DNA from: Linepithema humile
Taxonomy: Eukaryota > Arthropoda > Insecta > Hymenoptera > Formicidae
Reading direction: 5' to 3'
Assembly: GCF_040581485.1 (NCBI RefSeq)
Contig: NC_090131.1
Coordinates: 18,984,532-19,048,531 of the forward strand
Length of the DNA stretch: 64,000 bases
A program made the position numbers and the translations under genes. Each line of letters opens with the position of its first letter. The stretch's first letter is position 1. Shown in pieces: positions 28,835 to 40,543 of this stretch. The notes under the pieces were generated by a model. The model was not told the DNA's origin and ran no database searches. It saw nothing but the letters and a program-made list of their open reading frames with translations.

Positions 28835-29104
28835 GGTAAAGGGTCGAGTGGAGGGAAACGGTAAACGGAGAGAGGAGACACGAGCGAGGAAAGTGAAAGA
28901 GCGAGAGTCGTGGTGGAAGGGCCGTAAATCGAAGAAGAGAAACATTGGACGAAAGACGAAAAGATTGAAAGAGACAGAAAGGGGAGGTGAGAGAAGGAAA
29001 CGGGAAAACCGAAGAGAGAAAGAGACATAGAGTGAGAAAGTGGCGAACAAAAAGCGGGCAAAAAGCGGTAACGGTGAAAGGGGGAGAGGAAGGAGCCGAG
29101 GCGA
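28835..29104. repeat. purine-rich tract
   Basis: About 270 bases in which the plus strand is strongly purine-biased (GAGA, GAAA and GGGA words) and the minus strand is the corresponding pyrimidine tract. The three overlapping Ser/Phe/Leu/Pro-rich minus-strand frames (about 28802-29171) and the Arg/Lys/Glu-rich plus frame come from this bias and are not genes. Confidence 0.8.
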
Positions 29105-29224
29105 TCCAATAAACATGAGAGTTTATCGAGCTGTTACGCCAGTCGTGGTCGCTTATCTCCTGGACACCCACTTAAACCTCGACCGGAGTCGTCCAGGTGA
29201 ACCGCGTGAAAAACCTCACACGTC

Positions 29225-29243
29225 GCCTGCCTGCCTGCCTGCC
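29225..29243. repeat. (CCTG)n run
   Basis: Four tandem CCTG units. Confidence 0.9.
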
Positions 29244-29310
29244 TTCTCTATGTAAACGCATAGGTACGGACCTCTCTTCGTTGCGACGTGTGTGAGTACG
29301 CGAGCAAACT

Positions 29311-29312
<2 letters not shown>

Positions 29313-29350
<38 letters not shown>
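29313..29350. repeat. (CGG)n trinucleotide run
   Basis: A perfect CGG run of 38 bases, close to thirteen units. It yields poly-Ala and poly-Arg in the overlapping chance frames on both strands. GT-rich sequence containing GTGAGT lies about 20 bases upstream. Perfect CGG runs of this length are unusual and are often polymorphic. Confidence 0.95.
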
Positions 29351-29351
<1 letters not shown>

Positions 29352-29978
29352 CGCCGTCGCCATTCCAAACCGGTGTGTGCACCAGACCCCGAGGCACACG
29401 CGCGGACTCCGTGGAATTTATTACGCGCCCGCTGGCCCTGAAACAATTTTTCCGACGACCGGCGTCCGTGTACATACTCTCACTCGATGCTTATAAGGAC
29501 GCGTGGACGCGTCCTTGCCGGATAATGTGGAGCATCGGCGCCTATCCGCCATGAAAATGTCTCCATTCTTCTTAGAAAATAATATGATAAAATATGTTTA
29601 ATTCTTAGATAGTTGTTCATCTCTTGCACGATTGAAAATCATCTAGGAACGTTGAGACAATGCTATAGTTAAAACTTATGGCCAAAAACGTAATGATGAT
29701 TGACAGATCTATCTAATAACAAATGTTACGTGTATGTAACATATTATATAAAAATGTTTTACGATAATTATTTAAAAGCTCTTTCTAATAAGAGTAATTT
29801 ATATTTCTAGAAAAAAAATTAAACATAATATAATTTGTAACAAACGATTGAATCACATTTTCATAAGATTTAATTTTATAATTGATATATTATATATAGT
29901 ACAATAGTATTAAGTATATTATGCAATAATATGCATTTATATAATTCATTTATGATTTGAACTGCGTTGACATGTTGC

Positions 29979-30058
29979 CTAACAATATTCTCTTTTTGTC
30001 TGTTCTAGGTAAGTGCTAGAGCTGCTACACCTATTTCCGATTTTCGATAACGGTGAGT
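29979..30058 (+). other. candidate recursive (zero-length exon) splice site
   Basis: A pyrimidine-rich acceptor, TTCTCTTTTTGTCTGTTCTAG, ends at 30008 and is followed at once by GTAAGT (30009-30014). This head-to-tail joining of a 3' and a 5' splice site is the signature of recursive splicing described in long insect introns. A second donor, CG|GTGAGT, follows at 30053, defining a 44 nt stretch (30009-30052). That stretch has a stop codon in every frame (GTA..CGA TAA; TAA; AAG TGC TAG), so it does not work as an internal coding exon but would suit the transient exon definition proposed for recursive sites. An AT-rich block (29560-29960) lies upstream. It could instead be a non-coding exon or chance. 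Confidence 0.5.
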
Positions 30059-30738
30059 CGCGACCGGTGCTTTTCCCGGCACTATTGCTTTTATCGCGGC
30101 AGATGTTCGCACGGCAATAATGGGGCCAGAGATTGCAAAGCGACGGGGGGAGGGGGGGTGAGTGGCGGGGCGTAATTAAACGTGTCGGTGACTGTGCGAG
30201 AGGCGGCCGAGTGGGAGGAAAAAGGGCCCGAAGCGCCAAAGAGAGAAGAGTGGCAGCGGAAAGTTCGCGTTGCGAATTTTTCCTGAAAATGTATTCGAGA
30301 GAAGCACGGCGAGAGCAACACGTTGCCGCTTATCCGACGCGTTTCAGCGCAAAGCATAGATACTATGAAAAGCGCTAAATCCCGGCGAAGCCCGTGGTAG
30401 GTAAATACACATTAGATAGGTAGGTGCCCGCCTCTCGAAATACTCGAAAAATCGAAGTCGATCGCCTCGGGCGGCCCGCCGTATCCGTTTGTCGGAAGTA
30501 GCTCGTGTTGCGATTGCCCGTTGGAAAACAACTCTTGGCGATTTCCGTTTGAAGAGTTTACACTGCAAATCCCCCGGCCGTCAACACGCCGTTTTTATTA
30601 GCCGGTACATGACCGGAATAAACTTTGCCATCGCTCACTACGTCACCGAATCAATTTGAGTCAAGATTTTTGTACGCGCAGTATACAGTGTTATTTTTAT
30701 GAAAAGCATCAGCCGATGTTCGCAATTTTTACTAGAGA

Positions 30739-30868
30739 GATATAAAAGAGCCGTGAGCGATTGTATGAAATACCGCTTCAGTTCAACCTGATCATTTTAT
30801 CTCGTACAACGTTCAATCGTTTTGCATCGGACCTCCCAGTGGGGCTTCGATGTTCGAGCTAAATAAAC
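30739..30868 (+). promoter_or_regulatory. TATA/Inr-like cluster followed by AATAAA
   Basis: TATAAAAG at 30741-30748 is followed by TTCAGTTC (candidate +1 A at 30780) and then AATAAA at about 30863. TATA to Inr is about 39 bases, longer than the usual 30. A promoter with a poly(A) signal within 130 bases is typical of LTRs, but I found no matching terminal dinucleotides, target duplication or second copy. I report it only as a weak candidate. Confidence 0.15.
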
Positions 30869-30899
30869 GCAGTCTTGTTTCTCGGCTGCCTCACTAGAC

Positions 30900-33800
30900 G
30901 ATAGTCACACCGCGATAGCCGACCTCCTCGGATACGGTCCGGAAATGTTTATCGAAATCCACCGTGTTGTGCGAGAAGACCGCGAGAGAGAAGAACAGCC
31001 CCGGACGGCTGTTCTGCTCTGCTCGTGGCGCTGCTCCACCGGAATCTCTCGGTCGTTAGCTCCGTGATTTTATTACACGCTTATGCTTAAGGTAATGCGC
31101 TCATCCCGTGACCTCGGCTTAGACCGCGCTATCTGCACCCTGCAGTGAGCACTTGGGTTGACTTCCAGAGCGACGAGTAAACGGACAAAAATACATATTT
31201 TTTCGATGATTTGCGTTCTCTCGTTACTGCTAAAATGCAGTTTTAATGCCGTAAATTAGAAAAAATTATTCGCAATAGATATTTCGTCATTACTGTCACG
31301 GTCGTAAACCATTTATAGCGATCGAGAATTCGTAAATGATAATCGCGCATCTTTGAGGATTCCCTGTCGTTGGTATGCTATCCGAATCGATGGGACATAT
31401 ACCGGTTTCTTTCTTCTCACGGCACGGCTTTAAATATGTTTATCCGTATGTTTTATGCTCCTCCCGCAATAATGCAAGTCGTGTTTTCCCCCGTGTTCGT
31501 TTTGCAACTTTGCTGTAAGCGTGCGAACGTCGGTTCGTATCGACGCATCGATTTAGTCTGCGCTGTATGAGTTTAAACGCATCTGAATGTTTATCTCGTG
31601 TGTGTATAATAATGGCGAAATCCTTAAAAAAAACCACCTTCAATAAATTCCGAAAATGCAACCGGTTCTCGCTTTCCAAATTCGATCCGTACTTTATCGG
31701 ATACAACCGAAACTCCGTCGGCCAAAATTCGGCTTCGAGAATGGCAAAAAAGCAAATCGAGAATCGACTTATCTCGGACTCTTTGGTTTCTTTCTGGTCT
31801 TCTCTGGCTATAATTTTTTACAAAATTCCTATCCTTTGTCAACGTCAACCAGTTTTTCTTATCGCACACTCTGTATTAGATTAATTAGGTAAAAAAATTT
31901 TGTCGAACAATATCCGCGATTTCCAATAAAACAATTCCTGCACTCAACATAAATTTGACAAGAAGAGAAACATCTAGCAATTTTATTAAACGATAAAAAA
32001 TTGTCTTCATAAATTCATCATTTCGAACGACTTCCTATGTAAGCTAGCATCGATTACATAAAACTCGCAGTTATAAATCATGTCGAGGTAATGAAAATTC
32101 GGTGCTCCCCTCGTGGTTTTTTCCGCACAATTTGATTCGGGGAAAAGTTTTGAATTTGAGACGGCGCATTCTTGTGATTTCACATTTCGCACACACATAT
32201 CCCCCATCAAGTTTCGATGGATTTTCCCGTGTTGTCGTCTCTCGACGACACGAGGGAGAGGAGCATCATCGCGTAAGCTTCTCAATCGGCGACGACTCGG
32301 CCGTCGACAGCGCGGGGAGGAAGAAAAAAGGAACGAGAGGGACCCCTAAGCGAGATCTCTCGTCGAGTTTGACAAACGACAGGACGAGTAACGGCGCGTC
32401 ACGTCTGACTCTGCGATCAACGCAGTTGGTATGTAGAAACGGAAACGGAGGGAAGGAAAAACTCTTTTTCTTTCTTTCTCTCTTCTTCTTCCCTCCCCGT
32501 CATCCCACATCTATCCCTTTGAAAAGGCGACGGCAACGGCAATGGTCGGAGAACGAAAAAGTGAAAAATCTCCTCGAGCGTAAAAAATGATATTCAGCAG
32601 GCGGCCGGTTGATCTCTTCTATTCCGTTCGCGGCTCACTCTCGCTCTCGATTCCACCGCTTCCTCTCTTTTCTCCTCTTCCCTTCCTTTTGTTGCGCATA
32701 AATCAGACATGTTCTATTTGCAATCGCTTTCACAGAGATCCTCCCGCGCGAATCATTTCCCGGCGCGCGGATCGATTCTCGTTATCCTTTTTTTCCTTTA
32801 ACGGGAGGTCGTCGCGCCCGACCGGATCCGAGTAACGTTTCGGCCCGCATCATACGGCGGTGGAGGGAGGGACACTGTCGGAAAGACAGTCGTGCTTCTA
32901 CTCCGTTGCATTAATTTACGACACTTTCGACCGTTTTTGCCACTCGACCACTTAGAGCCTGCCGTCTCTCCGGAATCCTCCGCGCATACCTACGGCATGA
33001 CGTGGTTTCGCATGCGAGATTTGAGATTGTTCTTGTCGACTAAACTCGCATGATATGTATAGCACTGTTTTAAAAAACTGTTTCAGTGATCATAATGTTA
33101 AAAACAGATTTTTTATTAATTACTTTTGTTAAACGTCAGATTGGAAAAAAATTTAAAGAGAAAAGAATTTATTTTCAATTCTATAGTTGTAATCTTTTTC
33201 ACTAAGCATGATATAATTTCCTTCGGAATCAGTTTCTTTGCAACAGAATATTATGTACGTAGAGATTAATATTACATTATAATTTCAAAGTTGTTAATTG
33301 TTAACAAAATACTCGCTAAAGCAAGAACTGTTTAACCAACAAGCGCATACAATACTAATTAAGATTGGCGAACATCGTTGACTAATTAACGTGTTAATAG
33401 GTTCAAACTTTTTTTTTAGAGTCGAAAAGCCGACAATCGTCATGAAATTGTACGAAATAACCACATCATCTCCGCTCTCCGTCTGGCATCGCCGATAAAT
33501 AAATCCGACCATAACTCTGCGATCTGCCATGCTTTGTCGCCCGACGTCGTAATAAGTAATCGGCGCGCCGGGATCGGCGTACGCGGCAAACTAGGAATTA
33601 GTAACGGTCAGCCGGGAGAGATGTACTTTTCCCGTTAAATAGCGGGGAGGAAGGGGGGTCGGAAGCGGCAATGAAGATAGCAAAAATTGAAGGAAGCGAG
33701 AAAGAAACTGAGGTCAGACGGCCGGCCGGCCAGCCAGTCAGGCGAGTCGGTCGCGATGCGGAACGCATACCCGTGAGGTCCTCCGACCGCGTACGCACGT

Positions 33801-34059
33801 CCCACATAAAGCTTTATAGTAATAACTATCTATCCATGCGTAAGTTATTTCCAGACTGTGATTTAAAGTTGCCGATGCATAAAGCCTCGCCGCGACCGGA
33901 ATCTTTCTCTCTGCCGCGCATCGAGAGTACCGGAGTAGCCTCGCACGAGCACGCTAGAGACACGATATGTGTACGTGAAAATATGATGACGCCGAGAACG
34001 AAAATACCAAAAGAGGAGAGCGAGAATATGAGGGTTGCCGAAGCGGATGCTGCGGCAAA

Positions 34060-34060
<1 letters not shown>
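30900..34060. other. non-genic mosaic DNA
   Basis: No recognisable gene. A pyrimidine-rich stretch lies at about 32455-32505 and an AT-rich block at about 33050-33330. Chance frames occur in both strands. Confidence 0.5.

Positions 34061-34063
<3 letters not shown>

Positions 34064-34124
<61 letters not shown>
34064..34124. repeat. (GA)n microsatellite, ~60 bp
   Basis: One of the two longest GA runs in the window, almost uninterrupted. It underlies overlapping frames that read as poly Arg-Glu on the plus strand and poly Ser-Leu on the minus strand (33671-34360); these are repeat artefacts. Confidence 0.95.
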
Positions 34125-34130
<6 letters not shown>

Positions 34131-34656
34131 CTGTGCTTTACGCGTATCCTCTGAGAAAGGCGGCTCTGAGGACAAGACCCAACGGCGGCTTCTGCGGCGG
34201 CTTGCCTTTTCGCGCGCGGCTTCGCGCCGCGGCTACAACCATCCGCCCACTTCGCGTAGGATAGAGATTTACTAATGAGAATCGTCACTCGTGAGGGAGA
34301 ACGTACCTCAGAGTGCTTCGAAGAATGGACCGTAGGTGGTAATAAGGTTCGAGGCTTCAAGGACGCGGTGTGATTAATTGAGAAGTTACTGTCAAGTTTA
34401 ACGAACCTACTTTGTACTTATTTGCCCGATGATATTTTCGAATTGCTCGTACAATATGTTATACAACCGAGACATTGCTCCTAACTGTACTTATAGATTG
34501 CACGTTGCATCATAAATTAAAGAATCGCGCATGACAGGAAATGTATTATGAAGTTTTTGTAATTACAATTCTCTAATAATAATTGCATATCTTCGCATTT
34601 TTACATGTTTGTTTTTCATCTCGAGTAGAAAATCTCATCTAGAAATCCTTTCTCGG

Positions 34657-34828
34657 AAAATTATAATTTATTTGTATATAATTTTGCAAAGATTTTCCGA
34701 CTAAAATGAATAAAATCGTAATTAATCAAACAAGAAATAAGACTGAAAAGGCGCAGAAATTTAGAGAAATTTTACTGATATGAATTCTCCTGAAGTTTAT
34801 CGGATTTCGCCATCAAGGAAAATGAAAG
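34657..34828. repeat. diverged dispersed repeat, copy 1
   Basis: Aligns in the same orientation with 36037-36215. Shared landmarks in order are AAATTATAATT, TATAATTTT.CAAAG, AAGAAATAA, AAATTTAG.GAAATTTTA, GATATGAATTCT and ATC.GATTTC..C. The copies are AT-rich with several indels. No terminal repeats are visible, so the family type is unknown. Confidence 0.5.
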
Positions 34829-35599
34829 CCCGCAGGCTTGTTCCTGCCGCAGGAGCAAATCCAAATATCACGTCGCGCTGCGAATGGGAGGACAGAGAAT
34901 ATCCTTCCTCTGGAAACAGCCGCTAAGTCACTGACGTCCTTTCCTGCCCCGGGGCGTTCTCGTTTCCACCCTCTCGAGCGTGAGATGCAGTGAGTGGACT
35001 TAAGCCCTTCAGGCACACCGGATCCTGGACTTACGGTCAGCCCTTTCCGCTCCTCCTTCCCGGGCATGCCTCAGATCTCTACGATGAGTCACTAGGCTAG
35101 AATGAATCACTCGGGGATCTTCAGACGTTATTAATTATCCGCTGTACCTGCAGGCTTGCAAGATTTGTCAATGAGCAACATGTCTCGGAATGTTTGCAAT
35201 ATTACTCCTCATAGATCGCTGGTGCACGCGTATAATGTTGTTGAATTGTACATACCACGTTATATCCTATAACGCAAAATTATTGCAGAACTACGCTAAC
35301 GACCGCGGATCGAGGCGCATTCATATTGATGTAAACTGACAAATCCTCTTAACGGGAACTGCTAATTAGATAGAACAACTTGTTTGCGATAGCTGAGTAC
35401 TATAAGGAACTCTCCGGGGGAACGCTTGTTGCTTGCCGAGCTAGTTTGTTTAAGCCGATCAATTTGTTGACCAGCGCTGTCGACAACTCGCGATCATCAA
35501 CGTCGCTCGTTGATCGATAGTGGAATCTCGTTTTGAGTCTCCATCTCGGAGCTCCGTGTCGCGATAGCGAACCGCAACGGCGATGGCACTGAATGCCTC

Positions 35600-35621
35600 C
35601 CTCTCTCTCTCTCTCTCTCTC
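35600..35621. repeat. (CT)n microsatellite
   Basis: Perfect CT run of about 22 bases. Confidence 0.95.
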
Positions 35622-36036
35622 GTTTTCTCTCTTTACCTTATCCATCTGAATAACAGCCAACACATAACATAACACCTCGGGAACAGCCGGCCATTGAAGA
35701 GCGGCATATTGTCCTACGTTACAAAGGGTCACTGAGCGAACTCTGAATGACCCATGCCCAATGCATACAACTCCCTACGAAACAGAACCTCTTTTTCTCC
35801 GTCGTGCTCGTTCTACGTATTGGTCTCTGCCATGTCGAGTTTTTTTTTCCTTTTATTTGAGATTCGGGAACGTAGACGCTGGTGAAGGGAAAGCGAACTC
35901 GTTCGATCCCGTGATTTAAGTTTTCTGTGGGTATTTCTTATCCCAGCACCTGTTATTGTCTTTCATTCTTTTAATCTCGAAACCAGTTATATCAGACTAT
36001 AATCTTGAAAAATTCATTAGTGAAATAATCATATTT

Positions 36037-36300
36037 AAAAAATTATAATTATCCCATATAATTTTACAAAGTTTTTACAAAGCGATTTTGATCAAATAAA
36101 TTAGAGGATTAATTAGACAATACATAAGAAATAAAGAAATGCAAAAATTTAGTGAAATTTTATGGATATGAATTCTTATAAAATCCATCAGATTTCATCG
36201 TAAAAAAATTTAACATGAGATCTTGATTTTAAGCATTCATCTAAACATATAAAGTACTCGTATAATTTTTTACAAAAATTGAAAAATTTTGATAAATAAA
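36037..36300. repeat. diverged dispersed repeat, copy 2 plus a short third piece
   Basis: Positions 36037-36215 match 34657-34828. A further fragment at 36261-36300 (TATAATTTTTTACAAAAATT then GATAAATAAA) repeats the first part of the unit again, suggesting a degenerate tandem arrangement. Confidence 0.45.
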
Positions 36301-37715
36301 GGAATAAAAATTCTATGATATATTACTCTTATACATATATTACTCGACAGTATAACGTAGAATAATTTTACAATTAGAAGAAAAAGTCGCTTCAATCAGA
36401 CAAGATGACGAATCGAGAGCACACGAGTTCAGGTCGAATGAACGAAAAGACGTGGGAATCGTCAGAACGATGTTTACTTTAGTGTGTCTGAGACGAAACA
36501 CAGTTCTATCTACAGTCGTGGAGATCTGTTTTCTAAACAATCCAAACGGATCTCGAAATGAATCTACAAGATGACAGACCACACACAATCGACGTCATGG
36601 GGCGCCGCGTTTGGCAGAGTTGTTCGAGTTTTGTCGAGGGCTCGCCAGCCTCGAAATTGCGGACGTCTCGGTTGACCCGATGGGGAATGCGTTCCTCCCA
36701 AGCCGTATTTAAATTCGTATGGCGGCCGTAAAAATAAAGTTCGGACTCGATCCCGAACTGCGCGATCTCTCCTGATCCTGATTTTTCTCAGAAACAGCGA
36801 CCGATATCTTCCGCTGGCTAGCTAAAAAAAAGAGACTGCGAATAAACGTGCGCGCGACGGGGAGTCTGAAATCCCAAACCGGAATTTGATACGGAAAGGA
36901 TTTCTACGATTTCGATTGGTCGGACGTGTTTTTATAATGCTCGATCTCGCGCCCGATGAAATTTGTTACGAGATAATTGTGTGAGAGCCGTAACAAATCG
37001 ATATACTATGTTGTACAATTTGATTCCGCACGATTTACGATAAAATGGAAGATGCTAATAATAGTCAAAATAATTTTTTATTCGTGATAGATTTAGATGC
37101 AAGATTATTACAAATTTATACTATCTGCTATATTATTATAATATAAATTTTACAAGTGAAAGTTTTAGAAACTCTTAATTAGAAACATCCGTCATCTATA
37201 GATTTTTAAAACGATATATTTACGGCTTTAGAAATATTGATAAAATTCGAACCGAAATATTCGGATTAACCTACATTCATAATATTTTTATCTTATTCAA
37301 ATGAAATTAGACATCCGTGTTCTATTTTTCATCATTATTTTTATTTCAATATCTCCAAAGAGTGTCGATATTTTATTATCGACTAAAATACTCTGTAAAA
37401 ATCCGTTAACTATCTATATTTTTTCTACAATTAATGCATTCGAAATCGGGTCAACGTATTTACTCGGCTTCTCGGATGTGCCTAAAATTTCTTATACGAC
37501 GGAAATATTCTCGCGAAGCCGCGGTTAAAGAGCAGCGATCTATTTTAAGCGGTCGGATTACCGCCAGGTAGGTACATCTTTCTACAGTGGATCTCGTCTG
37601 TCTATTTCGCGCACGATATCGTGGATCGTTTCGTAATGTGCAATCGCGCGAGCGCACTATGAAATTTCTTTCCTTTTCTCGGAAGACACAAATACATTTA
37701 TACGGATAAACGTAC
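36300..37715. other. non-genic DNA
   Basis: No recognisable gene. AT-rich from about 37040 to 37460. A moderate acceptor-donor contact, CCAG|GTAGGT at 37567, lacks an upstream pyrimidine tract and is not called. Confidence 0.5.
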
Positions 37716-37717
37716 CG

Positions 37718-37734
37718 CCCCCCCCCCCCCCCCC
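37718..37734. repeat. C17 homopolymer
   Basis: Seventeen consecutive C on the plus strand (G17 on the minus strand). Prone to length error in sequencing and able to form a G-quadruplex on the minus strand. Confidence 0.95.
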
Positions 37735-38807
37735 ATCTCTCGGTCTCCTATTAATCGTTCGATGTAACGTGGCGTCCGCGCCGCACTAATTGCTCCGTGA
37801 AGATAGGACTGGAATAATTCGTGCAGTACGGAAGAGAGAAAGAGGGACTGTAAGATCCTTTTCAAGCGCTACGTGGACGCCGCGACGGTCAGACGCGAGA
37901 GAGAAACGAGGAAGGCTCATCGGCCGCGGTGCAGGAGAGATCAGGGGGATCGACCTTTGGCCGCTAATCGTGCGAGACACTGACAAAGTTTCGTCAGCGC
38001 TGTGGCCAGGTTTCTGGTACTCCGTGGAGAGAGGCTCATCCTCGTTGGCGTCGTGATGCCCGTGACTGATCATACTCGTAAAAGTCGACTTCCTCTCTCT
38101 CGAAAAGTGCTGCCACGGTTATCGCAGGAAATCCGGCTTGTCAGAATAAAGAGATTCGTGTCGTTGTCGGAAATTTCTTTTTGATCTTGTCAAACAAATT
38201 TCATTTACGAGAAGTCGCGTATTTTTTGGAGATAATAGCCTGGACGCTGTGCGCAATGCATGTATAAAATATTATTTACATTATATATCTCCATATCTTC
38301 ATAATATACTTTTCATAAAATATTATTTGTTATTTATTTATGCTTTACTTGGTAACAAGATTTTCAAAATTAGATCACAATGTATTCATAACACTTGGTC
38401 AAGTAGTCAATCCCTTCATTCCGCACAGTGTCTATATTCTGCGAAAAAGCCATTTGCCAACGAATACCGAGCATTTCTGGCGCACGCAATTGATACCTCG
38501 TGCCAGACACGCATATGCGTGATTCTAATAGACGTCGAGACGCTCGCGGACACACATGAATATTGCTCAGTCACGGAATAATGAATGTGAGAGACGGAGA
38601 CGGAGTAAAACTCGGTCAACTCCCACGTCGTGCATAATGTATCGTGTTCTGCATCGCGACCCTTCATAAACTAGTAAGGACCTGTCGAAGCAAATTTCTT
38701 AATATCCAAACGACGTGAAACAGCCACTGATTCGCGGAAAACAGAGGGCTTATATGAAACTAAATTGTATGGAACTAAATTGCAGCGGAAATTTAGTAAA
38801 ATTATGT

Positions 38808-38968
38808 AAATCTTGCAATTATTGATAAATTGTACGTAACGAACTAAATCTTGCAATCATTGATAAATTGTAACGAACTAAATTAACAAAATTATCTTCT
38901 AAATATATAAATAGAAATAGCTGCTATACAAAAATTAGTGAAATTGTATAAATTTTGCAATTATTGAT
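38808..38968. repeat. short degenerate tandem repeat
   Basis: A 27 nt unit built on AAATCTTGCAATTATTGAT occurs at 38808-38834, at 38846-38872 with one change, and partly at 38950-38968. AACGAACTAAAT follows the first two copies. Confidence 0.7.
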
Positions 38969-38999
38969 CATTGGACGGGCTATAATAAACTTAAAAAAT

Positions 39000-40450
39000 T
39001 ATTTTTTAAGAACATAGATATAAATAGTTATCGAAAAATAAGATTAAAATAATTTTAATTGGTTATGAATGTTAACTATTTCCGTTTTCTGCTCATATAA
39101 AATTTTTTATTACCACGATAAACCTAGATATTAAATAGATGCTAATCTGCTATTCATTAAGATCCTTTGATATAGATATAAACGTTGACAACTTCTCGCA
39201 GAAAAGTTTCTCGAATCGTTATCCGCGTTTTTTACGATCAATTTTCAGCTTTATCACGCACAAATGCAACTACCCGCAGTTCTTTTTCCGCGATATTTCT
39301 GTGTTAACGGCCACACCGAGTCGTTTTTACGATTGCAAAACACAGGATATTGTTTCTAAATTCAGGCGATTTTGTCGAACGACGTAATAAAAACTTAAAA
39401 ACAATTCCATTGTCCTGATAGTGTCGCCGAAAGTGAACAAATGAACGATAAAGCTTACGAGCAGCGAATCCGCGGAAATTTTGTTGCAACGGAGACGAGT
39501 TAGACGCGTGCACGTGCGTAAATCTAGAGACTTAATGAACGATGGATTACTGTTTCGCGAACACGCCGTACATGGATAACGCGGAACAAATCGCTGCTTG
39601 TAGGACATGTCCGTAACGAGGCAACAGAATCACTCGCGGAAGGATTTACTGATGCGTCTCGCCGCAGTAAACGGGTCCGGATGAATGACAAATGGCAATT
39701 GATACGAGACAAATAATGTGCGACAACAGCGAAGGACGATCCAATTATTTCCTATCAGACCACCGGATTCGCGAACTCGTATAGCAATCCGTCGTTCTTT
39801 TTCGTCCTTAGATAAGAGAAAACCCAAATGTCGATGCTCGTCAACTGTGAATCTGTCTATAGCTCATTACTCTGATTTGATTTAGATATGCGACTTTATT
39901 TTTCTGAATAAGAAACGCTGTTCTAAAAGTTAATATAATTTATAATTTTGCAGTCTCAAAGCAAAAAATAATTCTTCTATCTTCCGGTGATGACATAAGC
40001 TTCGATAAAACAATGAACGATCACAGATTGGAATTTTATTCACGATAAAGTATCTTCTAGAGTGTAATAAAATGCGAATACAGGAATTTCATATAATAAT
40101 AACAAGCAGCAAAGGTCGATACATGCCTTCTCTAAAAATTCCGTGTTCCCTTCTCGCGCGTGCTCGCGACCCGGCACACCTGTCGCGTATGCGAGCGCAC
40201 GATTTATGCATCCCGGCCGGGGGAACGAAGCTGTCCGGAAGATGTAATGGGAGACGAGCCGCGTGAAGGGAATATACCGCGATAAAGCGGCGACGAAGAA
40301 GCGCGCAGTGGAAGGAAAAAAGGGGAGGGGACGCGGGCGGTGAAACACGCGTCCGATAATCACCGGGATTTTCGAGTAAACACCGTCCTAAGGCTCGCGC
40401 GGATAGTTTCTAGTGTCGCGGTAAGATCGCATAATTACATAAATTAGCCG
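39000..40450. other. non-genic DNA
   Basis: No recognisable gene. An acceptor-like TTATAATTTTGCAG ends at 39953 on the plus strand with no matching donor nearby. Confidence 0.5.
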
Positions 40451-40454
40451 CCGC

Positions 40455-40543
40455 GGAGGCGTTGCGACCGTCTTAAGCGCCCCTATGCTGGAAGTGGCTC
40501 ACGCGCCCCAAGCGCGAAGTAAAAAAAAAAAAAAAAAAAAAAA
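40455..40543 (+). mobile_element. short poly(A)-ended repeat, copy 1
   Basis: GGCGTTGCGACC opens a ~65 base GC-rich body (with CGCCCCTATGCTGGAAGTGG) that ends in A23 at 40521-40543. The same body recurs at 47741-47820 with A15. A short body ending in poly(A) in two places suggests a SINE-like retroposon or a transposed RNA fragment. I see no RNA polymerase III A and B boxes. Bases after the A-run are unrelated between copies. Confidence 0.45.

Noticed and set aside
28802..29171. Three overlapping Ser/Phe/Leu-rich minus-strand frames that look like membrane segments
   Set aside because: Generated by the purine/pyrimidine-biased tract.
29216..29554. Poly-Ala, poly-Arg and Gly-type frames on both strands
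   Set aside because: Products of the (CGG)n run.
33671..34360. Long frames of 165-197 codons on both strands
   Set aside because: Carried by the (GA)n repeat, which lacks stops in every frame and gives Arg-Glu or Ser-Leu runs.
37560..37600. CCAG|GTAGGT, a second possible recursive splice site
   Set aside because: No pyrimidine tract upstream of the AG, so the 3' splice half is weak.
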